Below are positions 1 through 9,949 of a stretch of 64,000 nucleotides of DNA, in pieces. The position numbers were made by a program, and so were the translations under genes. Below the pieces are notes generated by a model. The model saw nothing but the letters and a program-made list of their open reading frames with translations, was not told the origin of the DNA and searched no databases. How positions within the stretch are numbered: position 1 is the stretch's first letter; the number at the start of each line of letters is the position of its first letter. Source of the DNA: Pomphorhynchus laevis (Eukaryota > Acanthocephala > Palaeacanthocephala > Echinorhynchida > Pomphorhynchidae); the NCBI GenBank assembly GCA_012934845.2, contig WNNJ02001329.1:1-64000 (forward strand). Direction: 5' to 3'.

Positions 1-10
1 AGCAAGTACT

Positions 11-66
11 TACTACTGAAGTAGCAAACACATACTACTGAAGTAGCAAACACATACTACTGAAGC
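11..66. repeat. 22-bp tandem repeat
   Basis: Two full copies and one partial copy of a 22-bp unit beginning TACTACTGAAGTAGCAAACA. It lies just upstream of the LINE-A relic and may belong to that element's 5' region. Confidence 0.8.
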
Positions 67-211
67 AAGTACTTTCTCAAGTAGTGTATCTCCCTGCCAA
101 AATAAAAGTGATCGTCAACAAAACCTTAATAGAGGTTATAATATTATTCTCAGCGGAATCCAATCAAACGTAGAAAATTCCTAAGAACGATTAAATCACG
201 ATGTTGATAGA

Positions 212-616
212 TTGCGTGACATTTTTTCTCAGCTTTTGCAGAACGGTGATGAAGAGATTGCAAGTTGTTTGAACGTACACAAGGTGTTTAGATTAGAAAA
301 GAAATTAACTGATAAGCATCGACTATTAGGGTTCGTAATAAGCTCTATTGATCATGCCGATATCTTATTAAAGCGTCGATATCGATTTAAGGAAACTAAT
401 ACACGTATTCTTCGCGATCTCGCATTAGAGGACCGTATGAAGTCTAGGAAATCAAACGAAAAATTAAAAAATCGTTTAGCTAGTGGTGAAGTTAACCTGT
501 GTTCGCAATTTTCGCGTTGTGAAATGGCGGCCGATAGTTCGATGAATTCCGATGAAGAATCTATGAGATTACTAACAACGAATTTTTACAATGTGGTCAG
601 ATTGTGGATCTCCTGA
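212..616 (+). CDS. LINE-A ORF1 C-terminal fragment (134 aa)
   Basis: Residues 20-100 match the ORF1 C-terminus at 3652-4482. Shared blocks include VHKVFRLEKKLTDKHRLL (versus VRRVFRLGKKLSDRPRLL), ILRDLALEDR (versus ILRDLSPADR) and a GE.NLC tail. This block is typical of CR1-like LINE ORF1 proteins, which bind the element's RNA. The N-terminal part is lost and the ORF ends in shifted sequence, so it is a fossil of one element rather than a working gene. Confidence 0.65.
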   Translation: MRDIFSQLLQNGDEEIASCLNVHKVFRLEKKLTDKHRLLGFVISSIDHADILLKRRYRFKETNTRILRDLALEDRMKSRKSNEKLKNRLASGEVNLCSQFSRCEMAADSSMNSDEESMRLLTTNFYNVVRLWIS

Positions 617-879
617 TAGTGTCTTCTTTAAACTGTAGCAGTCGAGAAAATTTGTCCTCCACTTGGATGTCTGGTTTCATTCGAAGATATTTTTGAGGCG
701 AAACAACAAACATATAGTGTTAGTAATGTTTCAAGGCATTTGTCAATCGGCTTTTCCAATTTACGTTGCTTGCTAGCTTAGGTCGTAGAACTTAAGCAAC
801 ATATTCTGTCACATTCGTACGATTTTTTCTGTAAAACTGAATCCTGATTACATATTCATGTTACAGATACCCTTATTAA

Positions 880-1420
880 CATTCCAGGTTATCGACTGCT
901 GCGAGCTGATCGAATATCGGGTAAGCGTGGAGGTGGAGTTGCTGCGTACGTTCGCAACAATTTCATTATATCAAATATATCATCTCAATGTGACGAGTAT
1001 GGATCGTTTGAGAGTTTGCACTTTTATGCTAACTGTGAGTCCGCCAGTATTAATATTTGCGTTCTAAATCGGTCCCCATCAGTTTCAATAAATTTTGGTG
1101 AATTCTGCATATTTACGATATCCTTGTGAGTTAGCAAACATTTTATACTCGTTGGCGATTTCAATTTACCAAAATCAAACTGGTCAGAATCTCTCTTTAC
1201 TGAAGGTATCATTGATGAAAAGGATTTATCCGAATTCCTATTTGTTAGACTGCTTCTAATTCATCATATATACAAATCTACATGTAGTTCATCAAGGCCG
1301 GGATACATTTTCGATTTAGCATTCACCTAACGTATCACTGACATATAAAGAGTTAGTTATCTGCCACTTATCGGTAGCAATGATCATTGTGTACTCGCTT
1401 TAGAATATACTCCGAGCATT
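880..1420 (+). pseudogene. LINE-A EEP endonuclease, decayed
   Basis: Pieces in different frames read GKRGGGVAAYVRNN, LVGDFNLPKSNWSE and SNDHCVLALEY. These are EEP (apurinic/apyrimidinic-like) endonuclease motifs: the GDFN box and the terminal SDH-type histidine (here S-N-D-H). They line up with GKRGGGVAAYVRNS, LLGDFNIPQIDW and NSDHCVLSM in the copy at 4407-5744. Several indels and stops break it. Confidence 0.7.
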
Positions 1421-1514
1421 CGTTTCTGTGGTAATTGTGAGAAAGTATTTAAGCGTCAATGGTCGAAGGTTAGAACAGAAGAAATTTTAAATTTTAGTCA
1501 GCTTCATACACCGC

Positions 1515-1922
1515 GTGATAGGTGACGATAAGAAACTACTTAATCAGATTTTGGATTATCTAACGAATATTTCAGAAAAATTAGCTCCAACACGTGCAAT
1601 TTCTTCACAATTGAAATTTTCCACTTGGTTTGATAAAGATTTGAAGCTTATGTTGAAAACTCGTAATCACCTTTGTTTCATGTTACGTTCATATTCGAAT
1701 CTTATTCCTCGTTATAGACTAATACGAAACTTATGTACAAGACTAAAACTAAGAAAGCGGAATGAGCTAGCAGCAGTTATTGCGATTAAGGCTTATGAAC
1801 AGCCTAAACAGTTTTGGGCATATGTTCGCCACAATAGAATTATTCCTTCTCTAATCAATTCTATTAATACAGTGTTTGGTGTATTCACTAATAAAGTTGA
1901 AATTGCTGAAAACTTAAATTAA
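1515..1922 (+). CDS. LINE-A ORF2 linker fragment
   Basis: A 135-aa open segment matching the part of LINE-A ORF2 between endonuclease and RT. STWFDKDLKLMLKTRNHL and QFWAYVRHNR correspond to PPWFDRELLDAIRSRNKL and RFWSYVRNNR in the copy ending at 5744. The sequence stops before the RT fingers. Confidence 0.7.
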   Translation: MIGDDKKLLNQILDYLTNISEKLAPTRAISSQLKFSTWFDKDLKLMLKTRNHLCFMLRSYSNLIPRYRLIRNLCTRLKLRKRNELAAVIAIKAYEQPKQFWAYVRHNRIIPSLINSINTVFGVFTNKVEIAENLN

Positions 1923-1929
1923 TTAGAGA

Positions 1930-1977
1930 TTTCAAGTAAGTGTTCGAATTTTAACTAATCCGAACACTTACTTGAAA
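1930..1977. repeat. 17-bp perfect inverted repeat
   Basis: TTTCAAGTAAGTGTTCG (1930-1946) is exactly repeated in inverse at 1961-1977, with a 14-nt spacer. It sits at the truncated end of the LINE-A relic. About 170 bases of T/A-rich sequence without a gene follow. Confidence 0.85.
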
Positions 1978-2149
1978 AATATTCAAATTTTATTTTTTTT
2001 TAAAAAAATTAATTTTAATTTCAAATTTTACCTACACTATGCTGCAAAAAATGAAAGATGTTTTTAAAATGTCTAATAAAGGTCTTTCGTTTTTTTATAA
2101 TTTTTTTCTTGTCTAGTTGTGTCCGCCTTTCGGAAATGTTGCTTAGAAA

Positions 2150-2412
2150 AGTTGGTCAAGATATGTGAATGTGGTAGAAGTAACGAAGACGAAAAAGCAC
2201 TCAAATGGCGGAGTTGATTATTCGCAGTAGAGGTAGGATGATGGATTTTGGAGAATTGGTGAAAATGCTAAGACAGTAATCGATTTTATGGAAGAAAAGC
2301 AATGAAATAAGAGACATACAAAAACGGAAGTCGATATGTGGGCGGATACGGCTAATGCCACGGAGAATTAAATAAGACGAGCGGACCTTATCACGAAAGG
2401 GTTAAAAGAAAT
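2150..2412 (-). mobile_element. LINE-B fragment (RT C-terminal region)
   Basis: The sequence is closely similar to 10345-10610 and 15525-15790, the segment of LINE-B encoding the region after the RT palm. It shares, for example, TGGCGGAGTTGATTA and TCGATTTTA followed by an AAGAGACATACA block. No open frame of useful length remains. Confidence 0.7.
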
Positions 2413-2545
2413 ATAGTGCAGTGGAATGCATTACCTGAGAAAATTGCTTGTGCCTCCAGCCATTCACATTTTAAACATCAAGTGAGGAAGTTGAATCATG
2501 ACAGCTCGAACCATCAATCAGTGTTGAACAACCCATTCAGCTAAT
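2412..2545 (+). mobile_element. LINE ORF2 C-terminal tail fragment
   Basis: Reads VQWNALPEKIACASSHSHFK, then QVRKLNH. This is the usual WN.LP....SV..FK..L tail ending many CR1/Jockey-type ORF2 proteins. It may be the end of the LINE-A relic that begins at 110, with the reverse-strand LINE-B piece in between. Confidence 0.5.
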
Positions 2546-2589
2546 TACATTCTACACTTATTTTTTATTGTCTTGTACTCAATAATAAA

Positions 2590-2965
2590 TAGTTGTAAAT
2601 TAATATTTAAGCTTTATATTATGAATATGTTCGTAGCTGTTTAAATAATAAATCTAAATTATATAAAGATATGAAAGGTAGGGACATGACTGTTTAAAGG
2701 TAGGGACATCTATTTTTAGACAAATAAAAGGTGTTCCAATGGGTAGTAATAGTAGCCCAATTATAACTGACTTATTTTTAAGCTTTATTGAATATGAAGA
2801 AAAGTTTAAAAAAAATTTGATAACTAATAAACATACATTTGAGATAAATAATATACATGTTCTAGCTAATTACAAGATTAGTATACACAATCTAAAATAC
2901 ATACAAAGATTAAGAAGATTAAAGAAGATATCAAGAAGATTAAGCTATCTTGAACAAAATTAAAC
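2590..2965 (+). mobile_element. Naiad RT fragment, rearranged
   Basis: Contains GVPMGSNSSPIITDLFLSFI followed by EYEE (2730-2800), the RT motif around the conserved G-x-P-M-G box of the Naiad family. Nearby AT-rich pieces match the same family out of order. Next to it, 2965-3180 has short CT-poor repeats (CTACTTACAA, AAACACACA) and no gene. Confidence 0.6.
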
Positions 2966-3245
2966 TATCTTGCTAACAACTACTACTTACAATTAAACAC
3001 ACAGAACAATCAGTATCGATAAAGTGATTATACTAATTACAAAGACAGCCTCGATTACTCGATTCAAAGAACCATTCAAAGATATAAACTTAAACACACA
3101 CTACTTATACAAGCTTAAATACACATAACTACTTACAAGCAAGCCCAACGAACACACAAGCTTAAACACAATTATTCGATTACAACGAGCGAAGCGAGTT
3201 GACACAACAATCGATGGCAAGAACAAAGAAGATAGAAATGAAAAA

Positions 3246-4482
3246 ATGCTTAGACAAGTATCAATAAATGCTTTGGAGAAAAACGCATATTCAAACAGTC
3301 ACAACGATGGGGAAGATCATGGTATTGACGAACCAGAAAGGAGTTCAGAAGCGTTCAGACAGTCAAACAGCTCGTCGTCAGGGATTGATGATGTTTCGGC
3401 CACTCCAAAATCATCTGAGATAGGAACCAATAATGCTATTCATGTACTCAATAATTCTCTCACGCAGCAGTCGGATTTAGAACTGGACGATCGTTCAATC
3501 ATACCCTTCAATAACAATTCAACTCAATGCTTCGTTAGGGATGCATTGCATGAGACTAATGTGATGGATTACTCCTTCAAACAACTTCCTGTTTTGGATT
3601 CTATTGTTCATCCCCATATATTGGACTCGAGCGGCGTCGGTCTTGCTGTAGATGACAAATGTTCCGCCCTCAAGCATGCGAATGTTGATTTGTCAACTCC
3701 TGTTAACACTTCCTCGGGCAGTGATTGTTCTCAAAACTGTCCTCTGGGTAGTGATTGTAGTGAGCGTCCTTGTGCTTACCCGCAGCTACTGCATCCCCGC
3801 TGCAGTTTGTGTTGCTCTTATAGTAGCCCCGCTAATTGTTAGCGTTAAGGATCTTGCAAAGGCTAGTCAGATTATCGTTAGGCCTATAGATAATCTACGA
3901 CAAATAGTTAGCCTTCCAAATAATAAACAACATGCAGTGATTCCTCCAAATCATCGACGGTCATCAATTACCCCTGAGACTCATTCTTCATTAGTTCCGT
4001 CTGCTAGCTCTAAACAATTTAGCTCTAGACAATTTAACTCCAGAAGAGAGTTAAACGTTATCGTGAGCGGTGTTGAAGAATCTCTCAGTAACAATCCCCA
4101 AAGTAGACTGGATGACGATATTGTGCATCTTCGCGCGGTGTTTTCTAAGATTTTTCTCCAGAGCGATGTGGATGTTGCGAAGTGTCTTAAAGTTCGAAGA
4201 GTTTTTCGTCTAGGCAAGAAACTTTCAGATAGACCTAGACTTTTAAAAGTTGTTCTAGACTCAAAAGATCATGTTGACTTCCTACTCAAGCATGCATTTA
4301 GATTATCGCGCTCTGATTTTCATATACTCCGTGATTTATCTCCTGCAGATCGTTTGAGAAGACACGAGGCTTTCAACGAGCTGCATCGACGGCTGGAAAA
4401 CGGTGAGTGCAACCTATGTGTCCGGAATTTTCGGGTGGTCAAGTGGCGTCCGACTGTCCGGTGGCATCCCTTACTTCTGTAG
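3246..4482 (+). pseudogene. LINE-A ORF1 protein, frameshifted
   Basis: Two overlapping open frames (3246-3842, 198 aa; 3652-4482, 276 aa) together cover the ORF1 region. The first is Ser/Asn/Asp-rich and probably disordered. The second carries the conserved block from about residue 150 (RVFRLGKKLSDRPRLLKV, ILRDLSPADRLRRHEAF) and ends with a GECNLC motif. ORF1 proteins of this type bind element RNA for retrotransposition. The frame change makes this copy defective unless a programmed shift is used, for which no signal is seen. The start at 3246 is simply the first ATG. Confidence 0.65.
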
Positions 4483-5744
4483 AGTCAGACCTCTTTAGTA
4501 GTGATGGTTCGTGTGTAGGAAAACTAGTAGACTTCGCTAGCGTCACCGAGCGTGTCACATTTTCCCATTATACGAACATTTTTGTCGGTTATTCAAATGT
4601 TCGTAGTCTCCTGGCTCAGTTCTCGGAAATTAAATTCATAGTTGCTTCGAAACGTTTTGATGTATTTTGTATAACCGAAACATGGCTACATTCTAACATT
4701 TCGGATGATTGTGTTGCCATCCCTAACTATTTTCTAATACGTTCGGATCGCTCATGTGGTAAACGTGGAGGTGGGGTAGCCGCCTATGTGCGAAATAGTC
4801 TCCTGGTATCGAATATCTCGGCTTTTCGCGACGATATTGGTTATTCCTTTGAAGGTCTTGCTTTTACACTGGGAAATGGTCAACGATCCCGATTCTGCGT
4901 CCTTTACCGTTCTCCGTCCTATGAATTAAGATTTGACTCTCTTAAACCACATTTGCTGAGTTTATCTTCGTATCCTCTGATTTTGCTCCTGGGTGACTTC
5001 AATATCCCCCAAATAGACTGGAAAAATAGTCATTCACGACCAATTCACGGAATTGGGAAAGTACTGAGTGACTTTCTGTTACTTGAGATACTACTAGTTC
5101 AACATATTAAAGAATCTACTTGTGTGACAGGGACGCCTTATATACTCGATTTGGTCTTTACTAAGTGTTTAGGTGACGTTTCAGGTGTTCGTTATGACGC
5201 ACCAATTGGCAATAGCGATCACTGTGTACTCTCTATGCGACTGTCGCTGTTCAACAGGGCCTCACAAAACTCTAATTTTAAAAAACGTTGTTGGGTAGGT
5301 GTTGATGCTAGTCAACTAGCTGCAAGCTTCCCAAAAGGTATCTGTGATAGTCTTCGTATCCACTTCGGTTTGGAGGTTCCATTAGTCTTTGATCTGCTCC
5401 ATGATGAATTGAAGCGAATTTCTGATATCTTTGCTCCGCTACGTGCCTGCAAGTCCAAGCATGGGCATCCTCCTTGGTTCGACAGAGAGCTTCTTGATGC
5501 TATCAGATCCCGCAACAAATTGTGGCGCGAATTTAGGCGTTCTCCTGCTTCCAAACGTGCCTACATCGACTCTCGGAACTTATGCAATCGGCTAAAATTT
5601 CAGAAACGCTATTCGTACGAAGATAGTATCGCCAGGGATGCATCTTTGAATCCTAGGAGGTTTTGGTCTTATGTAAGAAACAACAGAACACTTGTCGCCA
5701 CAATTAGCTCAATCCAATTCTTCTCTCCAGTACCAGGATTCTAA
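4407..5744 (+). CDS. LINE-A ORF2 N-terminus: EEP endonuclease and linker
   Basis: A 445-aa open frame. The EEP fold is marked by YSNVRSL (Asn, residue ~63), FCITETWL (catalytic Glu, ~92), GKRGGGVAAYVRN (~124), LLGDFNIPQIDW (Asp/Asn, ~195) and GNSDHCVLSM (final Asp-His, ~270). A linker with PPWFDRELLDAIRSRNKLW leads towards the RT. The enzyme nicks target DNA for target-primed reverse transcription. The frame ends where the RT fingers should begin, and RT sequence continues in other frames. The true start is unclear; the conserved domain begins near residue 50. Confidence 0.8.
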   Translation: MQPMCPEFSGGQVASDCPVASLTSVESDLFSSDGSCVGKLVDFASVTERVTFSHYTNIFVGYSNVRSLLAQFSEIKFIVASKRFDVFCITETWLHSNISDDCVAIPNYFLIRSDRSCGKRGGGVAAYVRNSLLVSNISAFRDDIGYSFEGLAFTLGNGQRSRFCVLYRSPSYELRFDSLKPHLLSLSSYPLILLLGDFNIPQIDWKNSHSRPIHGIGKVLSDFLLLEILLVQHIKESTCVTGTPYILDLVFTKCLGDVSGVRYDAPIGNSDHCVLSMRLSLFNRASQNSNFKKRCWVGVDASQLAASFPKGICDSLRIHFGLEVPLVFDLLHDELKRISDIFAPLRACKSKHGHPPWFDRELLDAIRSRNKLWREFRRSPASKRAYIDSRNLCNRLKFQKRYSYEDSIARDASLNPRRFWSYVRNNRTLVATISSIQFFSPVPGF

Positions 5745-5752
5745 CCTCTACT

Positions 5753-6599
5753 TTGACCCGCTCGATGTTCTTAATATCTTATCGAAGCTACCGACTAAAA
5801 ATAGTTCAGGTCCTGATGATATTATATTATTACGCAAATTTGCATCAAATATATATTCCGCTTTTTGATATTTACTACTGGTATGAGAAATGCCATAATC
5901 CCAGATACGTGGAAAATAGCATTAGTCATTCCAGTTTTCAAAAAGGGGGATAAGGTAAATCCTCAAAATTATCGGCTAATAAGTTTGACGTGTATTGATT
6001 GCAAGGTCTTAGAAAACATCACTCCACTTCAACTAATTTAACATTAGCACGCGAAAGCTGGGCCGGTTTTGTTGAACAGGGGTGCCGGTTGATGTCGTCT
6101 TTATTGATTTGTCCAAAGCCTTTGATCGGGTCGTGCATCCAATTTTACTGTGGAAATTTGGAAATAACAAATTCTCAAAGCCCGTTTGTCTCTGGATACG
6201 TGAATTCTTGAGTAGACGTTCCTTTGCTGTGCGAGTTGGTGAGTCTCTTTCTGAATGGTTTTATCTCACTCAAGGTGTTCCACAAGGCTGTATCCTTAGT
6301 CCCACTTTGTTTAATATCTACATCAACGAAATCGCTGAAAATGTTACATGCCAGTGCCTATTATACGCCGATGACATGAAACTGTGGTGCCCTTTATTTC
6401 GTGGTTGTTCTAGCTCTCCCCTACTACAATCAGATTTGGATAAAGTTAGTAGTTGGTGTTCATCACACGGCTTAGTAATCAATGTTAGTAAATGTCGACA
6501 TATGAGAATTGGTCAATCCCGATTACCTTCCCCTTATCAATTCAGCTCAACAGTTATCGAATCAGTAAATCACTTTACTGATCTAGGTGTTGTTATCTC
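5753..6599 (+). pseudogene. LINE-A reverse transcriptase, decayed
   Basis: RT motifs are readable. SSGPDDI lies near 5810. VDVVFIDLSKAFDRVVHPIL (motif A, 6085-6140), GVPQGCILSPTLFNIYINEI (motif B, 6275-6335) and LLYADDMKLW (motif C, 6358-6388) follow. Motifs A to C lie in one open frame starting at 6082, but the fingers (5750-6080) are broken by several shifts. The catalytic Asp residues are present. The frame then runs by chance into the inserted LINE-B. Confidence 0.75.
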
Positions 6600-6607
6600 A
6601 TGCAGAC

Positions 6608-6790
6608 CGACCGGTGTTCCACAAAGCTCCGTATTAGGCCCTATGATTTTCTCTCTTCTTCTCGGTGACTTGTCTTCGATTTCTCATAAATTTAACATCC
6701 CGACCGGTGTTCCACAAGACTCCGTATTAGGCTCTATGCTTTTCTCTCTTCTCGGTGACTTGTCTTCGATTTCTCATAAATTTAACTTCC
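6608..6790 (+). repeat. In-frame tandem duplication within LINE-B RT
   Basis: A 93-bp unit (6608-6700) encoding PTGVPQSSVLG onward is followed by a near copy (6701-6790). The frame is kept, so motif B appears twice. It lies at the very 5' junction of the truncated insertion and probably formed during or after integration. Confidence 0.8.
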
Positions 6791-7636
6791 ATGTTATGCA
6801 ATATGCTGATGACATTATCATCTATGCTCACGCACCTGCTTATCGTATTCATGATCTTAGTGTTTCCGCTTCGGACTGTCTTGTCTCAATTTCCAATCAT
6901 CTTTCTTCCCTTCGCCTTTCTCTGAATCCTGATAAATCTAAAATTATGTGGATCCTACCTCGAAGCTTCGGCGTAGAACCTCCTTCCGTATCACTAAATT
7001 CTACAATTCTTCCTATCGTTGATAATCTCGTTTTCCTAGGCTTTCATTTCGACATTCGACTTTTACTTGAATCTTTCGTTAGTGATAAAGTACGCTCATC
7101 TACCTTGATACTCCGCAACCTCCGTCAAGTTCGTAGATTGATCGATTTCCCTTCTTGTATGACTCTCATATCATCTCTCCTTTTTTCTAGACTCGATTAT
7201 TGTCTTAGTCTAATTTTCCAACTCACCTAAATCCACTCTTATTCCCTACAACGCATCGTCAACGCAGCTGTCCGAATTCTCCTCCGTCTTCGTCGTTTTG
7301 ATCATACATCCTACCATCTTGCTTCTCTCGATTTGCCTACAATTTATTGTCGTGTTCAAATTCGTCTTCTTATCATTGCTTTTCGCCTTATAACTTATCA
7401 TACCCCTTCATTTCTCAACCTTCCTTTTCTCGACAATTCTCGTACTGTGTATTGTGCTCTGCGTTCCCGTAATTCCCTTCTTTTACATGTCCCAATCTAC
7501 TTTACCTCTTTTGGCTTCCGCTCCTTCGTTGTGGCTGCTCCTCTCTTGTGGAATCAACTGCCTATTCATATCCGCCAATCAACATCTATGCCGTACTTCA
7601 AACGCCAAATCCAATTTTATTTCAACAATTAACTAA
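6608..7636 (+). pseudogene. LINE-B RT palm to C-terminus
   Basis: Encodes GVPQSSVLGPM (motif B), FHVMQYADDIIIYAHAPAYR (motif C with YADD), SLNPDKSKIMWILPRS, and thumb sequence to 7230. After a break it continues (7333-7632) to the tail APLLWNQLPIHIRQSTSMPY followed by FKRQIQF. The RT copies element RNA at the nicked target. A stop splits the thumb, and a 93-bp segment is duplicated at the start. Closest relatives in the window are the reverse-strand copies at 10 kb and 15-18 kb. Confidence 0.8.
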
Positions 7637-7738
7637 TTACCTGTGACCTTTGATGTTCTTTTTTGTTTGTTAGTGGTCATGTAAGCGTGCATTTTGCACG
7701 CATTTGCCACGTTAAATAAATTATTGTATTATTATCTC

Positions 7739-8286
7739 CTCAAATTTAAAATCTTGTCTTCATTCTTCTGCGATTATTGCAAAATGCAGTAGAATTTTAG
7801 GATTTCTTTATCGAAGCGTTGGACAGCTTGGGCCAAAGCTTTACGCATTGCATATTCGAGTCTCTTAAAATTAAATTTGCTCTATGCATCTTACGCGACA
7901 CACCCTCAACTAAAATCAGAATTGAGTGAATTCGACAACATTTTGAGAAGAGCCACGTACTTGGTTCCGGCTACTCGCTCCATTTCTTATCCAGTTAGAC
8001 TAGAGGCGTTGGGTATGAGATCTATCGAATGCGATTTGTTGATTGCAGATCTTACACTAGTGTGGGTGTCGCTGCGCGTGCCTAACCATCCGTGTAAGCA
8101 GCTGTTCTGTCTTCGTGAATCTTCAATGTTACGTTGACACGAGCTATGTTTGAAGCATCGAACAAATTGTACGAAATGATGGATCGCGTCTGTAAACGAT
8201 GGAATGGATTATCACCTGGTGTGATCAACAGCTCTTCTGCTGCGCGATTCAAAGAACGACTAAAGCTTGACCTCGTGAACTCTTGA
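7739..8286 (+). pseudogene. LINE-A ORF2 C-terminus
   Basis: Resumes LINE-A after the LINE-B insertion. It reads LHSSAIIAKCSRILGFLYRS, VGQLGPKLYALHIRVS, then the open piece 7877-8137 (LLYASYATHPQLKSELSEFD), then RWNGLSPGVINSSSAARFKE to the stop at 8286. This is the thumb/C-terminal domain ending in the typical RWN.L....SS..FK tail. Three frames are used. Confidence 0.7.
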
Positions 8287-8384
8287 TGTTTTTTTTCGTT
8301 TTTTTTTTTGTTTTTATTCGATGTGATGCTTCCTTACAAGCTTCAGCTCCCTTGGAAGTCGACATATAATAATATTAGTTTTCT

Positions 8385-9008
8385 CCAAAATCATTTAAAT
8401 AAGTTAATATATGCATATTTTAAACTAAATTACTAAAAAATATAAATAAACAGAAAATAGTAAAATATATCAATCAACACAATAATATTAAAAATTAATT
8501 TAAAATCATTATCGGGAAATTTTTATGGATGGATTATAAGTAATATACTTTGTATTAGAATAAAATACTATATAATCAAATTAAATCAACGGAAATACGT
8601 CCTTAGCACGAATTTGGCCCCGTTGCTATGTTGGGTTGAGGAATAGGGGCCGAAACCTTATAGCATAGCAGTTCCTCCTGATGATCTCTAATCCTTATTA
8701 TGATACAACGTCTGTTATTTATTAGTCACTTCATAAAAATTGACTTTTATTTAAAATTTTAATTTTTTATCTTAACTTTGTAATTATAAAAAGTCTTATA
8801 ACAATTATTTATAATTATTTATTAAACTTATTATTTGACTTTTATTTTAAATTTCAATTTTTTATTTGAAATTGATATCAATTATATTAAATATTAAAAC
8901 AATTACTTATAATTATTTATTTTTAATTGTTAAATTTTGATTTAGCATTATAATATTTTGTTTATTTTATAATTATATTAAATACGTAGACTCAATTAGC
9001 TGATTTGA
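8385..9008 (+). mobile_element. Naiad 3' end: RT C-terminus and 3' UTR
   Basis: 8385-8570 matches the last RT codons of Naiad copies (…FLWMD…, NNILCIRIRY region at 48,500). The family 3' UTR follows and ends GACTCAATTAGCTGATTTGA near 9008, the same end seen at 34,277, 48,900 and, reversed, at 27,545 and 54,005. It contains the conserved GGCCCC…GGGGCCGAAAC…CTGATGA module (8614-8694). Confidence 0.75.
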
Positions 9009-9949
9009 TTAATAAAAAATATATATTTTTAAAAATATTAATATTTTATATATTTTTTGATATTTTTTATTATTCTATATGGATCAACCAAGATATACTT
9101 CAAAGTTAAATAGTCTTTCAGTACTAAAACAATAGTTACTAAAAAATCCAAAATATTAAGAAACGGCTTCTTAACTATCAAAATTGTAAAAAATGACAAG
9201 AAAATAAATATCGATATCCTCATTAGTAATGCCACTAAAAAGGTTTAAATTACACACGTAAACACCTAATTCGAGAAAACAAATCGAAGTTTGTATAGTA
9301 ATCGTAGTTTGATTCGAGAATATAAATCGTAGAATTTACAATAGACAACGAAGGACATTGTATTTTTAATATTTTTTAATTTTTGTATGACATCAGATCA
9401 ACATTTGTGAAAAAATATATTAATAGCATGAAAGGCCATCAAGTTAATTATAAAAATATACATGGAAGTTTACTATATAGTATAAAATATAGTATACTAT
9501 ACCATATACTATACCATATATACTATACCATATAGTATACTATATGGACGTATACCACGGATAAAACACGTAAATTTGGTTAATCAAGTTATTTTGCGTG
9601 CTTCCCTTTAAACTTGCAAGGTGACCGGAGGATAGCAGGCGTCTTATATTTTCCAACCGGGGAAGAGATTATCAGATGGGACGTCTATACTTCTAAAAAT
9701 AGTCTTAGATAGTCAGTTACGCGTTCAATTGTGCTCAAAAATTCTTTCAAAGTTAAAGGGTACGGGAATTAGACTGCTTCATGATCTTTGTCCGGAAAAG
9801 TTTGCGATTACGGTAGACCTTCGAAACGTCGAAAGTGAATTTTAAACAGGGAAACCAACCATCACATCAACAATTTTCGGGTAGGGCGCCGGAAAGTATA
9901 TACCAGATTTCGGATCGATGTTCAACAACAAACACACAAGTTGTCACAA
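9009..9949. other. AT-rich stretch without recognised gene
   Basis: Includes a 65-codon reverse-strand ORF (9038-9235), Ile/Leu/Lys-rich and without motif, and a run of near-palindromic TATAGTATACTATA/ACCATATA units at 9470-9545. At 9825-9840 a CTTCGAAACGTCG string resembles the end of a PLE hammerhead, but no CUGANGA partner was found. Confidence 0.5.

Larger units (their letters stand above)
110..1925 (+). mobile_element. LINE-A, decayed 5' half (ORF1 C-terminus, EEP endonuclease, linker)
   Basis: A relic of the same EEP-type non-LTR family as the copy at 3.2-8.4 kb. It keeps, in order, the C-terminal part of ORF1 (212-616), an endonuclease (about 880-1420) spread over several frames, and the endonuclease-to-RT linker (1515-1922). 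The RT is missing; the copy stops where a short perfect hairpin begins (1930). The order of parts and the protein similarity to the better copy support the call. The clade (CR1/Jockey-like) is inferred from motif style only. Confidence 0.75.
6600..7731 (+). mobile_element. LINE-B, 5'-truncated insertion inside LINE-A
   Basis: Starts in the RT (motif B) and runs through the C-terminus to a 3' UTR. The flanks carry a candidate target-site duplication, TTATCTC, at 6593-6599 and 7732-7738. Near the 3' end (7684-7700) is GCGTGC-ATTTT-GCACGC, a hairpin also found near the 3' end of the other LINE-B copies. It is 5'-truncated, as is usual for LINEs. It is younger than the LINE-A it interrupts. Confidence 0.85.
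3180..8380 (+). mobile_element. LINE-A, long copy interrupted by LINE-B
   Basis: The most complete LINE-A in the window. It holds ORF1 (3246-4482, two frames), the endonuclease part of ORF2 (4407-5744), a decayed RT (5750-6599) and the C-terminal part (7739-8286). A LINE-B lies inside the RT/thumb at 6600-7731. The reading context DLGVVISC before the insertion resumes after it as LHSSAIIAKCSRILGFLYRS, which shows that the two halves were once one gene. The 3' end is T-rich, near 8290-8320. Confidence 0.8.

Noticed and set aside
9038-9235. 65-codon hydrophobic reverse-strand ORF as a small membrane protein gene
   Set aside because: The sequence is very AT-rich, so Ile/Leu/Phe/Lys-rich frames arise by chance. 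No start context, no homologous copy and no motif.
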